Source of the DNA: CAIKMD01 sp035605975
GTDB lineage: Bacteria; Pseudomonadota; Alphaproteobacteria; ATCC43930; CGMCC-115725
Assembly: GCA_035605975.1 (NCBI GenBank)
Contig: DATNGG010000014.1
Location: forward strand, 1-64,000
Length of the DNA: 64,000 nucleotides
Direction: 5' to 3'
The notes under the pieces were generated by a model. The model was not told where the DNA came from. It searched no databases and worked only from the letters and a program-made list of their open reading frames with translations. Made by a program: the position numbers and the translations under genes. How positions within the stretch are numbered: the first letter of the stretch is position 1; each line of letters begins with the position of its first letter. Below, piece after piece: positions 36,254 through 44,848 of the stretch.

Positions 36254-37249
36254 TCAGGCGAGCCCCGCCTTCGCCGCCAAATCCTTGAGCTTCACCTCCG
36301 GCCGCGCGCCGAAATGCGAGATGATCTCGGCGGCGCAGAGCGCGCCGAGCTTGGCGCAATGGGCGAAATCCTTGCCCCGGGTGTAGCCATAGAGAAAGCC
36401 GCTGGCGAAGAGGTCGCCGGCCCCGGTCGTGTCGACGACGCGCGCCACCGGCGCCGCGGGCACACTGACCTGGTCTTTGGCGGTGATGACGGTGGCGCCC
36501 TTCTCGCTGCGCGTCAGCACCGCGATCTCGGCCTCGCCGCGCACCGCATCGGCGGCCTTGGCGAAATCCTTGGTCTCATAGAGCGAGCAGATCTCCGCCT
36601 CATTGGCGAAGAGAATGTCGACATGGCCGCGGATGAGGTCGCGGAAATCGGCGCGGTGGCGATCGACGCAGAACGGGTCGGAGAGGGTGAGGCTCACTTT
36701 ACGCCCGGCCTTGTGCGCGATCTCGCCGGCCTGGCGGAACGCCGCCTTGGCGAGCGGCCGATCGAAGAGATAGCCTTCGAGATAGGTGACTTGGGCGGCT
36801 TCGACCAAGCTGCGGTCGATATCGCCCGCTTGGAATTCGACCGAGGCACCCAAGAAGGTGTTCATGGTGCGCTGCGCGTCGGGCGTCACCAGGATGAGGC
36901 AGCGCGCCGTCGCCGGGCCGCCGTGGAGGGGCGCCGTCTCATAGCGCACGCCGGTCGCACGCAGATCATGCGCGAAGACCTTGCCGAGAAGATCGTCGGC
37001 CACCTTGCCGATATAGGCGGCCTTCCCGCCCAGCGAGGCGATTCCGGCGATGGTGTTGGCGGCCGAGCCGCCCGAGGCTTCGAGCCCCGACCCCATGCGC
37101 TCGTAAAGGGCGCGCGCCCGGTCTTCATCGATCAGGGCCATCGTGCCCTTGGCGAGCTTTTCCGCGGTAATGAAGGATTCGTCCGCCTGGGCGAGGACGT
37201 CGACAATCGCATTGCCGATGCCGACGACATCGATGGTGGGAGCCGCCAT
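36254..37249 (-). CDS. PfkB-family kinase, probable adenosine kinase
   Basis: A 331-residue cytosolic kinase with the PfkB fold. N-terminal VVGIGNAIVDVLAQADESFI, GGSAANTIAGIASLGGKAAYIGKVADD (signature 1), and VVDTTGAGDLFASGFLYGYTRG (signature 2, with the catalytic aspartate) are visible. The first block and overall length resemble bacterial adenosine kinase-like proteins of alphaproteobacteria, but related sugar kinases look similar, so the substrate is a probable call only. It is followed by typA. Confidence 0.85.
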   Translation of the reverse strand: MAAPTIDVVGIGNAIVDVLAQADESFITAEKLAKGTMALIDEDRARALYERMGSGLEASGGSAANTIAGIASLGGKAAYIGKVADDLLGKVFAHDLRATGVRYETAPLHGGPATARCLILVTPDAQRTMNTFLGASVEFQAGDIDRSLVEAAQVTYLEGYLFDRPLAKAAFRQAGEIAHKAGRKVSLTLSDPFCVDRHRADFRDLIRGHVDILFANEAEICSLYETKDFAKAADAVRGEAEIAVLTRSEKGATVITAKDQVSVPAAPVARVVDTTGAGDLFASGFLYGYTRGKDFAHCAKLGALCAAEIISHFGARPEVKLKDLAAKAGLA

Positions 37250-37340
37250 GGAGCCTTCCGGGGTCTGAATTGAGAATGCGCGGGAGTATAGGGAGGATTA
37301 ACCGCGGAGCAAGCTTGGCGTTCCGCAAAGAGTCTCTTTA

Positions 37341-37355
37341 TTTACCGTTCATTAA
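37341..37355. promoter_or_regulatory. CtrA-like site in an AT-rich intergenic patch
   Basis: TTTA, seven bases, then TTAA at 37341-37355 differs from the CtrA consensus TTAA-N7-TTAA at one base. It lies 68 bases upstream of the lipoprotein start at 37423 and about 90 bases upstream of the divergent PfkB gene, in one of the few AT-rich stretches in the window. It may equally be part of an ordinary promoter. Confidence 0.3.
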
Positions 37356-37422
37356 ATGGTTTATTGCTAGAGGGGTGTACGGTTGAATCGCGCCCGGCAA
37401 GGGCGTCTCTAAGGTCGAAAGC

Positions 37423-37845
37423 ATGGTTGGCTTGCTCGGACGGGTCGCCGCCCCCCTTGCGCTCATCGTGACGACAGCTCTGCTCGGCGCTTGCGCCGGG
37501 CCCGCCGTCGCGCCTGTTTCCTCGACGCAAGCGGCGCCCCTTGCCACGATCCCGGCCGCGGCGGTCGCGACCGTGCCGCTTGCGGAGCTCGGTGAGCTGA
37601 AAGGCATGCGGCGCCCCGAGATCGTCGCGCTGCTGGGCCAGCCCGAGCTGAAGCGCGACGAGCCGCCGGCCGAACTTTGGCAATACCGGACCACCGACTG
37701 CGTCCTCAATCTCTTCTTTTATCGCGAGGCCGGCGTCTATCGGCTCTTGAGCGCGGAAAGTTGGACGCGCGCCAGCGCGGCCAGCGCCGCTCCCGTTCCC
37801 TGCCGCGCTGCCGGCGCGCCCGTCGACGCCCACACGGCGCTCTGA
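37423..37845 (+). CDS. Small lipoprotein, BamE/SmpA-like
   Basis: A 140-residue protein with a lipoprotein signal: basic residue, hydrophobic core and the lipobox LLGAC with Cys24. A Pro/Ala-rich linker follows. The folded part (LGELKGMRRPEIVALLGQPELKRDEPPAELWQYRT followed by CVLNLFFYREAG, in two blocks) has the xGxxxxEVxxLLGxP pattern of the SmpA/OmlA/BamE family, which measures and links outer-membrane assembly complexes. Homology is inferred from that pattern only. It converges on gshB with 15 bases between the stops. Confidence 0.65.
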   Translation: MVGLLGRVAAPLALIVTTALLGACAGPAVAPVSSTQAAPLATIPAAAVATVPLAELGELKGMRRPEIVALLGQPELKRDEPPAELWQYRTTDCVLNLFFYREAGVYRLLSAESWTRASAASAAPVPCRAAGAPVDAHTAL

Positions 37846-37860
37846 TCCGTCATCACCGCC

Positions 37861-38799
37861 TCAGGCGAGGCGCTGCTCGATCGCATCCCAGACGAGCTTC
37901 TCGATCGCCGAGCCGGTGAGGCGGTTGATTTCCTGAATCCCCGTCGGCGATGTGACGTTGATCTCGGTGAGGTAGTCGCCGATCACGTCGATGCCGACGA
38001 AGACCAGCCCTTGGTCGCGCAGACTCGGCCCGATCGCCGCGCAAATCTCGCGCTCGCGTCTGGTGAGCTTCGTCTTCAAGGCCTTGCCGCCGACATGGAG
38101 ATTGGCGCGCGCCTCGCCCTTGGCCGGCACGCGCAGCACCGCGCCCACCGGCTCGCCATCGACGAGGATGATGCGCTTGTCGCCCCGGCGCACCTCCGGC
38201 AGGTAGCGCTGCACCACGATCGGCTCGCGGTAGAAGACGGCGAAGCTCTCGAGCAGCGCGTTGAAATTCTCGTCATCCGGCTTGATGCGAAAGACGCCGG
38301 CCCCGCCATTGCCGAAGAGCGGCTTCAGGATGATGTCGCTGTGGCGGCGGCGAAAGGCGAGGATGGCGTCGCGATCGCTCGAGACGAGGGTCGGCGGCAT
38401 CAGCCCTGCGAAATGCGTCGCGAACAGCTTCTCGGGAGCGTTGCGCACTGCGGCGGGATCATTGACGACGAGGACCTTGCCGCTGATATGCTCCAGCACA
38501 TGCGTTGCCGTGATATAGGCCATGTCGAAGGGCGGGTCCTGGCGCATCAGGATCACGTCCATCTTCGCCAAATCGAGCGTCTCGTAGGGGCCGAGCGTCG
38601 CAAAGCGCCGCGTCGCGCGCCGCACTTTGAGGCGGCGTGCCTTGGCGACCACCCGGCCGTCGATGAGGCTCAGATGGCGCGGCAGGTAATGATAGAGGCG
38701 ATGGCCGCGCGCCTGCGCCTCGAGCGCCAGGACGAAGGTCGAATCCGCCACCACATTGATGGTCTCGATCGGATCCATCTGGATGGCGACGAGGCTCAT
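37861..38799 (-). CDS. gshB: Glutathione synthetase GshB
   Basis: A 312-residue ATP-grasp ligase joining gamma-glutamylcysteine and glycine. N-terminal VAIQMDPIETINVVADSTF, DVILMRQDPPFDMAYI, ILKPLFGNGGAGVFRI (ATP-binding glycine loop), and the C-terminal VFVGIDVIGDYLTEINVTSPTG are all diagnostic. Length equals the E. coli enzyme. Its ATG overlaps the TGA of the BON lipoprotein gene by four bases. Confidence 0.96.
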   Translation of the reverse strand: MSLVAIQMDPIETINVVADSTFVLALEAQARGHRLYHYLPRHLSLIDGRVVAKARRLKVRRATRRFATLGPYETLDLAKMDVILMRQDPPFDMAYITATHVLEHISGKVLVVNDPAAVRNAPEKLFATHFAGLMPPTLVSSDRDAILAFRRRHSDIILKPLFGNGGAGVFRIKPDDENFNALLESFAVFYREPIVVQRYLPEVRRGDKRIILVDGEPVGAVLRVPAKGEARANLHVGGKALKTKLTRREREICAAIGPSLRDQGLVFVGIDVIGDYLTEINVTSPTGIQEINRLTGSAIEKLVWDAIEQRLA

Positions 38800-39518
38800 T
38801 TGAGCGGCGTCACCTCGATCGTGTCGCGCGGGGTTGGCGCGGCCGCGGGCGAGAGCTGCTCCGGGGCCGAGCTGGCGCCCGATGAGGTGCCGGTGCTCGG
38901 CGGCGCCTGGCGGGCCGGCAGCTGATCGCCAACGCGGATGAAGGAGACGACGCGCGAGACATTGGCGAGGTTGCGCGCATAAGAGAGGACGCGGTCGCGC
39001 TCGCCCGAGGTGCGCGCATAGCCGAGGATAAAAACGATTCCGTTCAAGGTATGGACGGTGAAATTCGTCGAACGCACCTCGGAATCAGCGAGAAGCTGGG
39101 CGCGCAGCGTATTGCTGACGATGTTGTCGCGCGCATCCTGGGCGAGGTTGGTCGGCTGGCCGACTTGAACCTCGTTATTGACCTCTTTGACGCCATCGAT
39201 ATTGGCGGTGAGCTGTCCGGCCTTTTCCTTCCATTCCGCGCTCGGGACGATGCCGGTGATGAGGAGGCGCCCGTCATAGACGGTGGCGGTGAGGTCCCGC
39301 GCGAGGTCGGAATTGTAATCGGCCCAGTTCTTGTGCGCGACCGCGCCGATCGCCGCGTCCTGCGCCATCTGCTGCGGCGAGCGCTCCTGGGTCGCGAGGG
39401 TGTAGCCGCCAGCCGCCGCGCCGCCGACCGCGGCGACGACGCAACCGCCGAGCATCGCCGGCGCCGCCAGGGCGACGGCGAGATAGAACCACGCAGAGAG
39501 GCTTGAGCTTCGAGTCAC
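38796..39518 (-). CDS. BON-domain outer-membrane/periplasmic lipoprotein
   Basis: About 240 residues. The signal ends in the lipobox AMLGGC with Cys26. Two BON domains follow: DLTATVYDGRLLITGIVPS at about residue 73 onward, and FTVHTLNGIVFILGYARTSGE at about 150 onward. A low-complexity Ser/Ala/Pro tail ends the protein. BON proteins such as DolP and OsmY maintain the outer membrane. The chosen start is a GTG at 39516-39518 with GGGGAAGG about eight bases upstream; a long extension toward yraN would not be a sensible signal peptide. It is translationally coupled to gshB. Confidence 0.85.
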   Translation of the reverse strand: MTRSSSLSAWFYLAVALAAPAMLGGCVVAAVGGAAAGGYTLATQERSPQQMAQDAAIGAVAHKNWADYNSDLARDLTATVYDGRLLITGIVPSAEWKEKAGQLTANIDGVKEVNNEVQVGQPTNLAQDARDNIVSNTLRAQLLADSEVRSTNFTVHTLNGIVFILGYARTSGERDRVLSYARNLANVSRVVSFIRVGDQLPARQAPPSTGTSSGASSAPEQLSPAAAPTPRDTIEVTPLK

Positions 39519-39586
39519 GTTGACTGTCCTTCCCCTGACGCGCGCGAACTGTAGAGCATGATCTCGTGCGAGGGAATCGTTTGCTC

Positions 39587-39952
39587 CTACTCGACGCCCC
39601 AAGCCCCGACGAGATGGTGCGGCAGTCGGCGCGGCGCGACCAGCATCACATCGAAGCGCGGGGCGAGCCGGGCCAGATCGGGCCGGCCGGCGAGGAAATA
39701 GCCGAGCGCCCGGGCGATTCGCTGCCGCTGCCGCCCGGTTATCGCTTCGCTTGCCGCTGCCAGATCGTCCCGGGCCTTGACCTCGATCGCAACAAGCACG
39801 CTGCCGCGCCGGGCGATCAGGTCGATCTCGCCCACCGGCGTGCGAAAGCGCCGCGCGAGAATGCGATAGCCTTTGAGGCGCAGCTGCCAGAGACAGACGA
39901 GCTCGGCGCGGCCGCCACGCCGGAATGCCGCGCGGCGTCGCTCGCGGGTCAC
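39587..39952 (-). CDS. yraN: YraN/UPF0102-family nuclease-fold protein
   Basis: A 121-residue protein typical of the UPF0102 family. It has GRAELVCLWQLRLKGYRILARRFR, then GEIDLIARRGSVLVAIEVKAR containing the PD-(D/E)XK-like D and E-x-K residues. The biological function is undefined. It lies downstream of rsmI with a four-base overlap, a common pairing in proteobacteria. Confidence 0.93.
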   Translation of the reverse strand: MTRERRRAAFRRGGRAELVCLWQLRLKGYRILARRFRTPVGEIDLIARRGSVLVAIEVKARDDLAAASEAITGRQRQRIARALGYFLAGRPDLARLAPRFDVMLVAPRRLPHHLVGAWGVE

Positions 39953-40929
39953 GTGCCACGTCCCGAAAGGGCAAGCGCCCGCTGATAGACGAGCCGCCGC
40001 GGCTGGCCGGTCGCGGCCGCCACGGCGGCGCTCGCATCCTTGACGCTCATCGTCGCGAGCGCCGCGCTCAAGCTCCGATCGAGCGCCGCCTCGTCGAGCG
40101 TTGCAGCGGCACCGCTTGCCGGCGGCGCGACCAGGACGACGATCTCGCCCTTGGGGGGGCCCGCCGCGCGGTAATGCGCCGCGAGCGCGGCGAGCGGCTG
40201 GCGGTGCACCTCTTCGTAAAGCTTGGTCAGCTCGCGCGCGACCGCGGCCGGGCGGTCGCCCAGACTCTCGGCCATATCGGCAAGGGAGGCGGCGAGGCGC
40301 GGCGCCGTCTCGAAGAAGATGAGCGTCGCTTGAACCGTCGCGAGCGCGGCGAGGCTCTTTTTGCGCGCCGCGCTTTTGGACGGCAGGAAGCCGGCGAAGA
40401 GGAACCGGTCCGAGGGGAGGCCCGACAGCAACAGCCCCGCCAGCGCCGCCGACGGGCCGGGCAACGTCGAGACCCGTATCCCGTCCGCCAGCGCTGCGCG
40501 CACCAGCTTCCAGCCGGGGTCGGAGACGAGCGGCGTGCCGGCATCGCTGATCAGCGCCACGACGGCGCCGGCTTTGAGGCGCTCGATCAGCTTCGGGCGC
40601 ATGCGCTCGGCATTGTGCTCGTGATAGGCGGCGAGTGGCGCGGAAAGACCGAAATGCGCGAGAAGCTTCGCGCTGACGCGCGTGTCCTCGCAGGCGATGA
40701 GGTCGGCTACGGCGAGGAGATCGAGGGCGCGCAAGGTGACGTCGCGCAAATTGCCGATCGGCGTCGCGACGAGGTAGAGCCCCGGCTCGAACCGCGCCGC
40801 GCCGGCGACGAGCAGTTTACTTCGCGCCTGCGCCTCGATAGGCTTCGGCGCGCTCGCCTCGCCCTCTTCGGAGATCCCGCGTGACGATTTGCGTTCGCTG
40901 GCCCTTTGCGCGTCTTGCCGCCGCGGCAT
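39949..40929 (-). CDS. rsmI: 16S rRNA (cytidine1402-2'-O)-methyltransferase RsmI
   Basis: A 326-residue SAM-dependent methylase. GLYLVATPIGNLRDVTLRALD, ACEDTRVSAKLLAHFG, ALISDAGTPLVSDPGW and LPGPSAALAGLLLSGLPSDRF are diagnostic. It methylates the ribose of C1402 in the decoding centre. The N-terminal 45 residues are highly charged and unusually long for the family. ATG at 40929 has AGGAG only two bases upstream. The first 16 codons overlap the divergent lipoprotein gene's 5' end (40881-40929). Confidence 0.94.
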   Translation of the reverse strand: MPRRQDAQRASERKSSRGISEEGEASAPKPIEAQARSKLLVAGAARFEPGLYLVATPIGNLRDVTLRALDLLAVADLIACEDTRVSAKLLAHFGLSAPLAAYHEHNAERMRPKLIERLKAGAVVALISDAGTPLVSDPGWKLVRAALADGIRVSTLPGPSAALAGLLLSGLPSDRFLFAGFLPSKSAARKKSLAALATVQATLIFFETAPRLAASLADMAESLGDRPAAVARELTKLYEEVHRQPLAALAAHYRAAGPPKGEIVVLVAPPASGAAATLDEAALDRSLSAALATMSVKDASAAVAAATGQPRRLVYQRALALSGRGT

Positions 40930-42137
40930 TGCTCCTCGTTTCTGCGCTGGCGCTCGGCTCGTGCGGAGAGATGAACTTACCGAGCGCCGCGCGGGGGCCG
41001 CAAGCGCGCTCGCCGGGCACCGAGTCGGCGCCCCCCGCGACCGCGGCGCCGCAGGTCGAAGCCCTGCCGCCGCTCTCGGCCGTGCCGGCGCAGAACCTCA
41101 CCGGGCCGGGCAAGATCAACGTCGCGCTGCTGCTGCCGCTGTCGGGCCCGAGCGGCACGCTGGGACAGGCGATGCTCAATGCCGCGCAGATGGCGCTCTA
41201 TGATCTGGGCGATGACCGGCTCGAGCTCCTGACGCGCGACACGCAGGGAAACCCGCGCGGCGCCGCTGCCGCCGCCCAGGCGGTAATCGCCAGCGGCGCC
41301 CAGCTGATCCTCGGACCCTTGCTCGCGGGGGAGGTCGAAGCCGTGAAGCCGATCGCGAACAGTGCCAATGTTCCGGTGATCGCCTTCTCGACGGCGACGC
41401 AACTGGCCGGCGACGGCGTTTATCTCATGGGCTTCACGCCCAATCAGGAGATTCAGCGCATCACCGCCTATGCGCATGCGCATGGGCATGACCGCTTCGC
41501 CGTCTTCGCGCCGCGCGTGCCTTATGGCCAAGTGGTCGCCGATGCGGTGCGCACGGCGGTGTCGGCGGCCGGCGCGAGTTTGGTGCGGGTCGAATTCTAC
41601 GATCCCTCGCTGCGCGATATCGCCGGCGCCGTGCGCAGCTTCGCGGCCGAGGGCCATGATTACGACGCGCTGTTCCTTCCCGAAGGCGATGGCCGGCTGA
41701 AGAGCCTGGCGCCGCAGCTGCCCTATTTCGGCATCGATCCGGACGAGGTGAAGTTCCTCGGCACGGGGCTTTGGGACGAACCCGGCCTCGGCTCGGAGCC
41801 GGCGCTCGATGGCGGCTGGTACGCGGCGCCCGCGCCCACCGCGCGGGCGGGGTTCGAGCAGCATTATCGCGAGCTTTACAAGAAGGCGCCTCCGCGGCTC
41901 GCGACGCTCGGCTATGACGCGACCGCCCTCGCGGCAGTGCTGTCGCATTCATCGCCGGGCGCGCCGTTCACGCCGGCGGCGCTCACCAACCCCAATGGAT
42001 TTGCCGGGGTCGATGGCATCTTCCGCCTGCTGCCCGATGGGCAGGTGCAGCGCGGCCTTGCCGTGCTCGAGGTGCATCGCGGCGCCGGCACGGTGATCGA
42101 TCCGGCGCCGCAGAGCTTCCAGAATATCGGCTTCTGA
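40881..42137 (+). CDS. LpoA-like penicillin-binding-protein activator lipoprotein
   Basis: A 418-residue lipoprotein. Its signal ends in the lipobox LALGSC with Cys28. After a Pro/Ala-rich linker comes a type I periplasmic binding fold (KINVALLLPLSGPSGTLGQA, AQLILGPLLAGEVEAVKPI, VPVIAFSTATQLAGDGVYLM). Alphaproteobacterial proteins of this kind are annotated as LpoA-like activators of PBP1a, though ligand-binding is also possible. The start is GTG with CGGAG seven bases before. It overlaps the opposite-strand start of rsmI by 49 bases. Confidence 0.85.
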   Translation: MTICVRWPFARLAAAALLLVSALALGSCGEMNLPSAARGPQARSPGTESAPPATAAPQVEALPPLSAVPAQNLTGPGKINVALLLPLSGPSGTLGQAMLNAAQMALYDLGDDRLELLTRDTQGNPRGAAAAAQAVIASGAQLILGPLLAGEVEAVKPIANSANVPVIAFSTATQLAGDGVYLMGFTPNQEIQRITAYAHAHGHDRFAVFAPRVPYGQVVADAVRTAVSAAGASLVRVEFYDPSLRDIAGAVRSFAAEGHDYDALFLPEGDGRLKSLAPQLPYFGIDPDEVKFLGTGLWDEPGLGSEPALDGGWYAAPAPTARAGFEQHYRELYKKAPPRLATLGYDATALAAVLSHSSPGAPFTPAALTNPNGFAGVDGIFRLLPDGQVQRGLAVLEVHRGAGTVIDPAPQSFQNIGF

Positions 42138-42146
42138 GCGGCCGGG

Positions 42147-42242
42147 ATGATGGCCATCGGCGTCGATGGCTGCCGCGCGGGGTGGGGTGAAGTGTCGAGG
42201 CGATCCGGTACTAGCCGAGGAGCGCGCCCAGCACGGCGTTGA
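42147..42242 (+). pseudogene. Possible remnant of a DUF429 gene (N-terminal motif only)
   Basis: From ATG 42147 the frame reads MMAIGVDGCRAGWGEV, then loses family character and stops at 42242 inside the 3' end of hemW. IGVDGCRxGW is the N-terminal signature of DUF429 proteins, which are about 240 residues. Only about 13 codons look genuine. The most likely reading is a decayed 5' fragment, but a chance match in GC-rich DNA cannot be excluded. Confidence 0.35.
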
Positions 42243-43365
42243 GGCGCTGGCGGCCGGCTGGGGTCGCGCGTAAGCCCGCCTCATCGAGCACGAGAAAGCC
42301 GACATCGACGAGGCTGCGCAGCGGTGCCGGCTGCAGCACCGCCTCGATCTCTTGGCCGAACTCGTCGCGAAACCGCGCGCGGCTAACGCCCTCTGCGAGA
42401 CGCAGGCCCATCATCAGCATCTCATCGCGGCGCTCGCCCGCATCGAGCACGAGGTCCTCCTCCGTTCCCGGTCCGCCCGCCTCGATCGCGCGCAGCCAGG
42501 TCTCGGGCGCGCGCCAATTGCGCAGCGCGTGCTTTTCCCCATCGAGGCTCAGCCGGCCATGCGCGCCGGGTCCCAGGCCGAGATAATCGCCATAGCGCCA
42601 ATAGACGAGATTGTGGCGGCACGCGCCGCCGTCTCGCGCATGATTCGAGATCTCGTAGGCAGCGAGACCCGCGCGGTCGAGCAACTCTTGCGTCGTCTCG
42701 TAGAGCGCGCCTTGCTGCTCATCCTCCGGAAGGACGAAATCGCCGCGCGCATAAGCCGAGGCGAAAGCCGTGCCGTGCTCGATCGTCAGTTGATAGACCG
42801 AGAGATGATCGCCCGCGAGCGTCAGCGCATCGCGCAGCTCGTCTGCCCAAGCCTGGGCGCTCTGGCCGGGACGCGCATAGATGAGATCGAAGGAAAAACG
42901 CGGGAAGTGCTGTGCCGCGAGAGCGAGGGCCGCCCGCGCTTGCGCCGCGTCATGGCCGCGGCCCAAAAACCGCAGCGCCTTGTCGTCGAGCGCCTGCACG
43001 CCGAGGGAGACGCGATTGACGCCGGCCGTGCGGAATCCGGCGAAACGTCCGGCTTCGACCGAGGTGGGATTGGCTTCGAGCGTGATCTCGACATCCGGCT
43101 CGAGCGGCCAGTGCGCCGCCAGCCGGTCGATCACCGCTGCGACCGTCGCCGGCTGCATCAGCGAGGGCGTGCCGCCGCCGAAGAAGATCGTGGCGATCTG
43201 CCGCCCTGCGAGCCGCGGCGCGGCGCGATCGATCTCGGCGAGCAATGCCGCCCGCCAGCGCGCCTCATCGATCCGCTCGCGGACATGCGAATTGAAATCG
43301 CAATAGGGGCATTTCGAGAGGCAGAACGGCCAATGGACATAGACCCCGAGCGCTGCGCCGCGCAT
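42211..43365 (-). CDS. hemW: Radical-SAM heme chaperone HemW
   Basis: A 384-residue radical SAM protein. The cluster motif is Cys15, Cys19 and Cys22 in CLSKCPYCDF. Other marks are IFFGGGTPSLM, the HemW-type sequence GVNRVSLGVQALDD, and the heme-related HNLVYW motif in CRHNLVYWRYGDYLG. It lacks the extra residues of coproporphyrinogen dehydrogenase HemN, so heme delivery is more likely than ring oxidation. It follows rdgB by three bases and overlaps the DUF429-like remnant at its end. Confidence 0.92.
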   Translation of the reverse strand: MRGAALGVYVHWPFCLSKCPYCDFNSHVRERIDEARWRAALLAEIDRAAPRLAGRQIATIFFGGGTPSLMQPATVAAVIDRLAAHWPLEPDVEITLEANPTSVEAGRFAGFRTAGVNRVSLGVQALDDKALRFLGRGHDAAQARAALALAAQHFPRFSFDLIYARPGQSAQAWADELRDALTLAGDHLSVYQLTIEHGTAFASAYARGDFVLPEDEQQGALYETTQELLDRAGLAAYEISNHARDGGACRHNLVYWRYGDYLGLGPGAHGRLSLDGEKHALRNWRAPETWLRAIEAGGPGTEEDLVLDAGERRDEMLMMGLRLAEGVSRARFRDEFGQEIEAVLQPAPLRSLVDVGFLVLDEAGLRATPAGRQRLNAVLGALLG

Positions 43366-43368
43366 CGC

Positions 43369-43983
43369 TCAAGCGCCCGCGCCGGCGCGGTCGAGGCAGG
43401 CTGCCGCCAGCTTGCGGAAGGCGATGGTGCGATGGCTGAGCTGCATACGCCGCTCCGGGCCGAGCTCGCCGAAGGTTTCGCTGGCGCCTGCAGGCAAAAA
43501 GATCGGGTCGTAACCAAAGCCGCGCGTGCCGCGCGGCGGGAAGACCACGTTGCCATGAACCTCGCCGCGAAAGCTCTCGAGATGCCCGTCCGGCCAGGCG
43601 AGCGCCAGCACCGCGACGAAAAAGGCGCGGCGGTCGCTCTTGCCCGCCAACTCGCGCTCGACCCGCGCCATGGCCGGACGAAAATCCTTATGCGCATCGG
43701 CCCAGCGCGCCGAATAGATGCCCGGCGCTCCATCAAGCGCCGCGACGACGAGACCCGAATCATCCGCCAGCGCCGGCTTGCCGCTCGCTCCGGCGGCGGC
43801 GCGGGCCTTGAGCGCGGCATTTTCCTCGAAGCTTGCTCCGGTTTCCTCGGGCTCGGGGAGGCTGAGCGCACCGGCGCTCACCGCTGCGATGGCGTAAGGC
43901 GCGAGCAGCGCCTGCATTTCCACGAGTTTGCCGGGATTGTGGGTCGCAATCACCAGGCTGCCGCCGGCGAGGCGCCGCGCCAT
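43369..43983 (-). CDS. rdgB: XTP/dITP diphosphatase RdgB (Ham1)
   Basis: A 204-residue house-cleaning nucleotide pyrophosphatase that removes XTP, ITP and dITP. Motifs are LVIATHNPGKLVEMQALL, ETGASFEENAALKARAA, ADDSGLVVAALDGAPGIYSARWA, and GTRGFGYDPIFLP. The start is ATG at 43981-43983, two bases after the rph stop. It is tightly packed with rph upstream and hemW downstream, a widespread order. Confidence 0.95.
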   Translation of the reverse strand: MARRLAGGSLVIATHNPGKLVEMQALLAPYAIAAVSAGALSLPEPEETGASFEENAALKARAAAGASGKPALADDSGLVVAALDGAPGIYSARWADAHKDFRPAMARVERELAGKSDRRAFFVAVLALAWPDGHLESFRGEVHGNVVFPPRGTRGFGYDPIFLPAGASETFGELGPERRMQLSHRTIAFRKLAAACLDRAGAGA

Positions 43984-43985
43984 GG

Positions 43986-44714
43986 TCACTCGAGGCCGAG
44001 GGCCCGCCGCTGCAAGGCGACAAGCCGCGTGACGCCGCAGCGGGCGAGGCGAAGGAGCTCGGCGAATTGCGCCTCTTCGAAGGCCACATGCTCCGCCGTC
44101 GCCTGAATCTCGACGATGCCACCCTTGCCGGTCAGGACGAAATTGGCGTCGGTCGCGGCGTTGGAATCCTCCGCGTAATCGAGATCGAGCACCGGGCGGT
44201 TGTCGTGAATGCCGCAGGAAATCGCCGCGACCGCGTCGGTCAGCGGCAGCGCGGGAAGCAGCTTTGCCGCAACCAGCCGCGCCGCCGCTTGGTAGAGCGC
44301 GACATAGCTGCCGGTGATGGCGGCGGTGCGGGTGCCGCCATCGGCTTGGATAACATCGCAATCGATGCGGATCTGGCGCTCGCCCAGGGCCACGAGATCG
44401 GTCACGGCACGCAGGCTGCGGCCGATGAGCCGCTGGATTTCCTGCGTCCGCCCCGATTGCTTGCCGCGCGCGGCCTCGCGATCGGTGCGCGTCTGGGTCG
44501 AGCGCGGCAGCATGCCGTATTCGGCGGTAACCCAGCCGCGTCCGCTGTTGCGCAAAAACGGCGGAACCTTCTCCTCGACCGTCGCCGTGCACAGCACATG
44601 CGTGTCGCCGAAGCGCGCAAGGCACGAGCCTTCGGCATATTTGGCGAAACCGGGCTCGAGGCGCACGGACCGCATCTCATCGGGGGCACGGCCGGAAGGG
44701 CGCGGCATGATCAT
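43986..44714 (-). CDS. rph: Ribonuclease PH
   Basis: A 242-residue phosphorolytic 3' exonuclease for tRNA 3' trimming. RPSGRAPDEMRSVRLEPGF, GSCLARFGDTHVLCTATVEE, RGWVTAEYGMLPRSTQTR (phosphate site) and GRSLRAVTDLVALGERQI are diagnostic, and the C-terminus TEDSNAATDANFVLT-like block ends in the usual GGIVEIQATAE segment. Two close starts exist (44714 and 44708). It is divergent from hrcA across 134 bases. Confidence 0.96.
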   Translation of the reverse strand: MIMPRPSGRAPDEMRSVRLEPGFAKYAEGSCLARFGDTHVLCTATVEEKVPPFLRNSGRGWVTAEYGMLPRSTQTRTDREAARGKQSGRTQEIQRLIGRSLRAVTDLVALGERQIRIDCDVIQADGGTRTAAITGSYVALYQAAARLVAAKLLPALPLTDAVAAISCGIHDNRPVLDLDYAEDSNAATDANFVLTGKGGIVEIQATAEHVAFEEAQFAELLRLARCGVTRLVALQRRALGLE

Positions 44715-44811
44715 TCCTCGTGGTGAAGGCCGGAACCCTAATGCGCGTTATCGCCGAGGTAAAGGCGCAAGCGCCGCACCGCTGCACCACGGCCCCGCAA
44801 AGCTCCCGAGG

Positions 44812-44840
44812 TTGACGCTTTGGGGCCTCATTCCTACATT
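44812..44840 (+). promoter_or_regulatory. Sigma-70-like promoter immediately upstream of hrcA
   Basis: TTGACG (44812-44817), a 17-bp spacer and TACATT (44835-44840) form a good housekeeping-type promoter. The -10 ends only eight bases before the hrcA ATG at 44849, so transcription should begin at or within a few bases of the start codon. No Shine-Dalgarno is visible there, suggesting leaderless translation. Confidence 0.55.
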
Positions 44841-44848
44841 TCCCGCCG

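Noticed and set aside
38796..40037. A 413-codon version of the BON lipoprotein gene
   Set aside because: The N-terminal 173 residues have no signal peptide and overlap yraN in another frame; the GTG at 39518 gives a proper lipoprotein signal.
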